In this document: positions 5,593 through 9,021 of the stretch, in pieces
Numbering within the stretch: the first letter of the stretch is position 1
Layout of the letters: each line of letters starts with the position of its first letter
From: Spirochaetales bacterium
GTDB lineage: Bacteria; Spirochaetota; Spirochaetia; SZUA-6; DRHE01
NCBI GenBank assembly: GCA_016930895.1
Contig: JAFGFV010000190.1
Span: forward strand, 1-9,021
Direction of reading: 5' to 3'
DNA: 9,021 nucleotides
Made by a program: the position numbers and the translations under genes
Notes under the pieces: generated by a model
What the model saw: only the letters and a program-made list of their open reading frames with translations
Database searches by the model: none
Told to the model about the DNA's origin: nothing

Positions 5593-6048
5593 GTGAACAA
5601 GATGGCCAAGGTGCTGTGCGTCGCCCTGATCCTGCTCACGGTGGCTGCGCTGGGCTCTTTCGCCGCCGGGGGATCGCTGCGGCTGGGCTTGGAGTTCGGC
5701 AATCCCACCGCAGTCCTGATCGTGCGCCCCGGTAACTGGGACTTCAAGGTCGGCTGGAATTTCGCGACGAACGGGCATCTGTTCCTGAGCACCGACTACC
5801 GCATCATCAACGCCTACCAGCTGGTCGATTTCCTGCACGTGTTCCTGGGAGTCGGGGCCTACGGCCAGCTGTATTTCGAGCCTACCGCGTTCCAGATGGG
5901 CGGCAGGCTCCCCATCGGGCTGCAGGCATTCCTTCTCGATTCCGTGCTCGAGATCTTCGTGGAGGCCGTTCCGACGCTCCAGGCCATCCCTGCGTTCGGA
6001 TGGGGAGGCCTGCAGGGCTACGTGGGCTTCACCCTCCGGGTGCGGTAG
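5593..6048 (+). CDS. Small exported beta-barrel-like protein, unknown function
   Basis: 151 residues from a GTG start. A signal peptide (MNKMAKVLCVALILLTVAAL and a few more residues, predicted cut near Ala23-Ala25, SFA/AG) is followed by about 125 residues of alternating short hydrophobic strands and Gly/Asn turns: LRLGLEFGNPTAVLIV, WDFKVGWNF, GHLFLSTDYRI, LHVFLGVGAYGQLYF, RLPIGLQAFL and a final YVGFTLRV strand. The layout (Gly-rich first strand, 'STDYRI', 'RLPIGLQ', 'EIFVEAVP', closing FTLRV) resembles small outer-membrane barrels of spirochaetes of the DUF3996 type, recalled from memory and not searched. The role could be structural or porin-like. It is monocistronic, flanked by the tRNA terminator and the convergent nfo gene. 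Confidence 0.75.
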   Translation: MNKMAKVLCVALILLTVAALGSFAAGGSLRLGLEFGNPTAVLIVRPGNWDFKVGWNFATNGHLFLSTDYRIINAYQLVDFLHVFLGVGAYGQLYFEPTAFQMGGRLPIGLQAFLLDSVLEIFVEAVPTLQAIPAFGWGGLQGYVGFTLRVR

Positions 6049-6087
6049 AGGCCGGCTGGTCGAGTCCCGCCTGCGGAGGGGCAGCCT

Positions 6088-6957
6088 TCAGGCCGGCGGG
6101 GGAGCGCTGGCCGGCGCGCCGGTCAGCCCCCGCAGGATTCCCAGGTTTTCCACGTCTTCGCTCATGGTCCGGCCCTTGGGGGTCTCGAGGATCCCCGGTG
6201 TGTGCGCGAGAGTGCGATCGTTGACCAACAGGGCGAACCCGGAAGCACCGATCTGCCCACGGCCGATGTGGGCGTGGTGGTCCAGCCGCGATCCGAGGGC
6301 GTCGCGAGAATCGTTCAGGTGGACCGCGCCCAGGCGTGAGCGCCCGATCAGGGTATCGAATCGCTGCCAGGTGTCCGAGTAGCCAACCGCATCGCGGAGC
6401 TCATACCCGGCGGCGAACACGTGGCAGGTGTCCAGGCATACGCCTGCGGGCACCCCTGCTTCCGACACCTCTCCCAGGAGGTCCCGCAGCTCGGCGAAGC
6501 TCCCGCCCAGGGTCGTCCCCGTCCCGGTCGTGGTCTCCAGGAGCAGGCGCACTGCCGGCGCGCCTGCCATCTCGTAGGCCCGCAGGGCTCCATCACGCAC
6601 GCGGCGGCATCCCTGCGCGAGCCCCGCGCCGCCGTGGGCTCCGGGATGCAGCACGAGCATGCGGATGCCGAGAGCCGAGCAGCGCTGGAGCTCTTCCGCC
6701 AGGGCGGAGGCGGAACGCTCGCGCAGGCCGGCATCCGGGGACGCAAGGTTGATCAGGTACGAGGCGTGGGCCAGCACCGCCGCGAAGCCGGCGGCCAGGT
6801 CCCGGAACCGGGCGGTTTCCGCGGCATCCAGGGGGCGCGAATGCCAACGCAGCTGGTTACGGGTGAAGATCTGCACCGTCTCGCAGCCGACCTCCGCCCC
6901 GCGCTGGAGGGCATGGTCGACGCCGCCGGCGATCGACATGTGAGCGCCCAGGAGCAT
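6088..6957 (-). CDS. nfo: Endonuclease IV (AP endonuclease)
   Basis: 289 residues, the family's normal length. It cleaves DNA 5' to abasic sites in base excision repair using a trinuclear zinc centre in a TIM barrel. The opening 'MLLGAHMSIAGGV' and 'IFTRNQLRW' are family signatures. All nine zinc ligands align by motif and spacing with E. coli Nfo: His64, His104 (LVLHPGAH), Glu141 (LLLETTTG), Asp176 and His179 (CLDTCHVF), His213 (AVHLND), Asp226 and His228 (RLDHH), and Glu258 (ILETP). The enzyme should therefore be active. ATG 6957 is chosen for the canonical N-terminus; on the minus strand a GGAGGGG element lies about 10 nt upstream, a little further than usual. The gene is monocistronic, converges with the small-barrel gene (39-nt gap between stops) and diverges from murC. 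Confidence 0.96.
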   Translation of the reverse strand: MLLGAHMSIAGGVDHALQRGAEVGCETVQIFTRNQLRWHSRPLDAAETARFRDLAAGFAAVLAHASYLINLASPDAGLRERSASALAEELQRCSALGIRMLVLHPGAHGGAGLAQGCRRVRDGALRAYEMAGAPAVRLLLETTTGTGTTLGGSFAELRDLLGEVSEAGVPAGVCLDTCHVFAAGYELRDAVGYSDTWQRFDTLIGRSRLGAVHLNDSRDALGSRLDHHAHIGRGQIGASGFALLVNDRTLAHTPGILETPKGRTMSEDVENLGILRGLTGAPASAPPPA

Positions 6958-7013
6958 GGTATCGCTTCCCCTCCGGTCTCAGGGCCTGCGGCTGCCGCGG
7001 CGAACCCCCAAGG

Positions 7014-7042
7014 TTGATCAAGCCCGGGGCTTTGGATATAGT
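7014..7042 (+). promoter_or_regulatory. Sigma70-type promoter of murC-yicC
   Basis: A -35 TTGATC (7014-7019, 4 of 6, inside palindrome TTGATCAA), a 17-nt spacer and -10 TATAGT (7037-7042, 5 of 6) are present. Transcription should start near 7048-7050. This argues against the TTG at 7014 or the GTG at 7041 as the murC start, because both would lie upstream of the transcript. Confidence 0.65.
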
Positions 7043-7049
7043 GCTGGGA

Positions 7050-8576
7050 ATGAAGCACCCCCCGGCCCGGCGTCTCCCGGCGCTCGCAGGATCCCGGGAA
7101 TCCGCAGGATCCCGGGGATCCTGTGGATCCCTGGAAGGATACCGAATCCACATGGTGGGCATCAAGGGGACAGGGATGACCGCCCTGGCGGAGATCCTTG
7201 CAGGCGGGGGTGCGGTGCTGACCGGCTCCGACGTGCCCGAGCACTTCTATACCGACGAAATCCTGAAGAGCCTGGGGATCCCGTACCGGGAGAGCTTCTC
7301 CGCTTCGAACCTGGGACCGGAGGTCCAGCTGGTCATCCACTCCGCCGCCTATAGTCCGGAAGAGAACTGCGAGCTGCAGGCCGCCTCAGAGCGCGGGCTT
7401 CCGTTGCTCACCTACCCCGAGGCCCTCGGAGAGCTGTCGCGCGGCTTCGACGCCTCCGGGATCGCGGGCACCCACGGCAAGACCAGCACCACCGCCATGG
7501 CGGGGGCTGTGCTCTCGGCCTTGGGGCTGCCGGTCACGGTGCTGGCGGGTTCCGAGGTAGCGGGCTTCGGCGGGCGGAGCGCCCTGGTGCTCGGCGGCCG
7601 TTTCCTGGTGGCGGAAACCTGCGAGTACCGTCGGCATTTCCTGGCGTTCCACCCCCGGCGGATCGTCCTGACTTCGGTCGAGGAGGATCACCTGGACTAC
7701 TACCGGGACCTGGAGGACGTACGTTCGGCCTTCCTGGAGTACTGCCTGCGCCTGCCGCCGGACGGCCTGCTGGTGTACTGCCACGACGACGCGGGTGCCC
7801 GCCGGGTGGCCGAAGCCGCGCAGCGGGAACGGCCGTCTCTGCGGTTGCTGCCCTACGGGGTGGAGGCCGAGGGGCCGTACCGGGTCTGCGGAGTCCGCTG
7901 CGAAGCGAGGCGAACGGTCTTCGGCCTGGAGAGCTTCGCGGAGGAGCTGTCCGTCCCGGCGCCGGGACGCCACAGTGCCCTGAACGCCGCCGCCGCCGTG
8001 GCCCTGAGCCTGGACCTCTTGGCCGAAAGCGGCGCGGAGCCCGGCGGGGGGCGCGGCGCAGCTACGACGGTCGAGGTGCAGGAGAAGGTCCGGCGGGCGC
8101 TCGAGGGGTTCGCCGGCATGCGGCGCCGCAGCGAGGTGCTCGGCACCGCGGGGGGCGTGCTCTTCGTGGATGACTACGGGCACCACCCCACGGAGATCGC
8201 TCGAACCCTCGAAGGCCTGCGGGCCTTCTACCCCGGCCGCAGGCTCGTGGTGGACTTCATGTCCCACACCTACTCGCGGACCCGTCGCCTGCTCGGTCAG
8301 TTCGGTCGGTCCTTCGCTTCCGCAGATCTGGTGGTCCTCCACCGGATCTACGCCTCCGCCCGGGAGAGGGACGCCGGGGAGATCCGCGGGGCGGACTTGT
8401 TCGAGGAGGTCAGGAAGAATCATCCCCGGGTGGAGTACTTCGAGAACCCCGAGGATGCGGTGCCTTTTCTCCTCGGGGAGCTCAAGGCGGGGGACCTGTT
8501 CGTGACCATGGGGGCGGGGGACAACTGGAAGGTGGGGCAGGCCGTGATGCGCCGGATGGCAGAGGGAACAGAATGA
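7050..8576 (+). CDS. murC: UDP-N-acetylmuramate--L-alanine ligase (MurC)
   Basis: The first amino-acid ligase of peptidoglycan precursor synthesis; cytoplasmic and ATP-dependent. It is 508 residues from ATG 7050 or 474 from ATG 7152. Conserved elements, numbered from 7050: N-terminal Rossmann-like 'YRIHMVGIKGTGMTALAEIL'; P-loop GTHGKTST at 140-147; Mg-binding Glu189 in AETCEYRRHF; His214 in EEDHLDYY; HSALNAAAAVAL; DDYGHHPTE at 374-382; and C-terminal MGAGDNWKVG. AETCEYRRHF departs from the usual MurC EADESD and recalls Mpl or spirochaetal MurC; the full ligase architecture still supports MurC. The start is uncertain. ATG 7050 keeps the complete first beta-strand but lacks a Shine-Dalgarno and adds a repeat-encoded Ser/Gly/Arg extension. 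ATG 7152 has GGAAGGA 12 nt upstream and gives a typical length, but trims YRIH from the strand. The stop overlaps yicC. Confidence 0.9.
   Translation: MKHPPARRLPALAGSRESAGSRGSCGSLEGYRIHMVGIKGTGMTALAEILAGGGAVLTGSDVPEHFYTDEILKSLGIPYRESFSASNLGPEVQLVIHSAAYSPEENCELQAASERGLPLLTYPEALGELSRGFDASGIAGTHGKTSTTAMAGAVLSALGLPVTVLAGSEVAGFGGRSALVLGGRFLVAETCEYRRHFLAFHPRRIVLTSVEEDHLDYYRDLEDVRSAFLEYCLRLPPDGLLVYCHDDAGARRVAEAAQRERPSLRLLPYGVEAEGPYRVCGVRCEARRTVFGLESFAEELSVPAPGRHSALNAAAAVALSLDLLAESGAEPGGGRGAATTVEVQEKVRRALEGFAGMRRRSEVLGTAGGVLFVDDYGHHPTEIARTLEGLRAFYPGRRLVVDFMSHTYSRTRRLLGQFGRSFASADLVVLHRIYASARERDAGEIRGADLFEEVRKNHPRVEYFENPEDAVPFLLGELKAGDLFVTMGAGDNWKVGQAVMRRMAEGTE
7086..7139 (+). repeat. 18-bp palindromic tandem repeat at the 5' end of murC
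   Basis: There are three 18-bp units: 7086-7103 and 7104-7121 differ at one position, and 7122-7139 is degenerate. Each unit is built from 9-nt half-units around GGATCC. A near-perfect palindrome with 8-bp arms (AGGATCCC/GGGATCCT, centre G7114) spans 7106-7122, so the RNA would fold strongly. In the murC frame it encodes a GSRESAGSRGSCGS-like linker; in another frame it reads as collagen-like IPG triplets. Confidence 0.85.
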
Positions 8577-9021
8577 AGAGCATGACCGGCTTCGGGTACG
8601 GGGAGTACCGGGACGACTGCAGACAGGTCCTCTTGAGCCTCAAGGCGTACAACAACCGCTTTCTCGACATCGTGGTGTACCTTCCTCCGTCTCTGGCGCC
8701 TCTGGAGCAGCGCTTCCGGGACTACCTGGCGAGCCGGGTCCTGCGGGGGCGGGTGGAGCTGTCCCTGAAGCTGAACCTCACCGGCCCGGGCAAAATGCTG
8801 CCGGACGTCCAGACCGTGCGCTCCCATCTGAAGGCCCTGCGCGAGCTGACCGCCGCCGCAGGGATCCGGGAGCGGATTCGCATATCCCACCTGCTTCGTC
8901 TGGAGGGGCTGTTCCGTCCCGAGGCGAGCCTCAACGTCGAGGAGATCTGGGGATCCCTGGAGCCCACCCTGGAGGCGGTCTTCAAAGACTTCGAGGGGAT
9001 GCGCGGGAGGGAAGGGGAGCA
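8573..9021 (+). CDS. yicC: YicC family endoribonuclease, 3' end missing
   Basis: The first 149 residues of a family usually about 290 long; the gene runs off the right edge. YicC-family proteins are endoribonucleases, linked in E. coli to small-RNA turnover. The N-terminus has the diagnostic SMTGFG motif (residues 3-8), NNRFLD (27-32, normally NHRFLD or NNRFLD), LPPSLAPLE and RGRVEL (58-63). The last visible residues, FEGMRGREGEH, match the start of the family's conserved MRxxEGxxL segment. The start overlaps the murC stop in ATGA (8573-8576), indicating translational coupling. In many bacteria gmk or another nucleotide kinase follows yicC; that part is outside the window. Confidence 0.93.
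   Translation, partial: MKSMTGFGYGEYRDDCRQVLLSLKAYNNRFLDIVVYLPPSLAPLEQRFRDYLASRVLRGRVELSLKLNLTGPGKMLPDVQTVRSHLKALRELTAAAGIRERIRISHLLRLEGLFRPEASLNVEEIWGSLEPTLEAVFKDFEGMRGREGE

Noticed and set aside
6993..7021. Divergent minus-strand promoter for nfo sharing the TTGATCAA palindrome
   Set aside because: At 17-nt spacing the -10 position reads GCGGCA on the minus strand, which is not promoter-like.
7014..7049. TTG (7014) or GTG (7041) as the murC start
   Set aside because: Both fall within the predicted -35 and -10 elements, upstream of the likely transcript start, and add residues not seen in the family.
1..9021. CRISPR array, transposon, integrase or attachment site
   Set aside because: No spaced direct repeats of CRISPR type, no transposase or integrase motifs, and no duplicated tRNA 3' end were found.

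Overview
The window comes from a high-GC bacterium, and several gene families point to a spirochaete. These are a bactofilin, a UPF0164/PorV-like outer-membrane barrel, a second small barrel, and a MurC of the 'VGIKGTGM ... AETCEYRRHF' type, which I associate with spirochaetes from memory. The assignment is an inference, because no rRNA is present. No mobile element, CRISPR array or obvious foreign island is visible.

Layout. Positions 1-669 hold the C-terminal part of a TyrA-family dehydrogenase (tyrosine synthesis) that closely resembles plant arogenate dehydrogenase. A good sigma70-type promoter overlaps its stop codon and appears to start a plus-strand cluster from 746 to 5070. The cluster encodes a bactofilin, an exported TPR protein (11-nt overlap), the tRNA methylthiotransferase MtaB (7-nt gap), a lipoprotein of unknown family (73-nt gap) and a UPF0164/PorV-like barrel (ATGA overlap with the lipoprotein). 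Four of these five proteins belong to the cell envelope or cytoskeleton. MtaB is the exception.

Positions 5139-5527 form a stable-RNA block. tRNA-Lys(TTT) and tRNA-Glu(TTC) each have their own TTGACA-type promoter, and a strong intrinsic terminator closes the block. A 151-residue exported small-barrel protein follows (5593-6048), preceded by a perfect 15-bp tandem repeat. It converges with nfo (endonuclease IV, minus strand, 6957-6088), which retains all nine zinc-ligand positions.

Divergent from nfo is murC (peptidoglycan precursor synthesis). Its start is uncertain. A sigma70-like promoter at 7014-7042 places transcription initiation almost on the in-frame ATG at 7050, and an 18-bp palindromic repeat lies between that ATG and the conserved MurC fold. 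murC overlaps yicC (ATGA), which runs off the right edge.

Most of the window is housekeeping and envelope biology, and I see no convincing new defence or mobile system. The points most worth a second look are the murC leader and start, the 9-nt-period GGNCC repeats at three gene ends, the paired tRNA promoters, and the translationally coupled lipoprotein/barrel pair.
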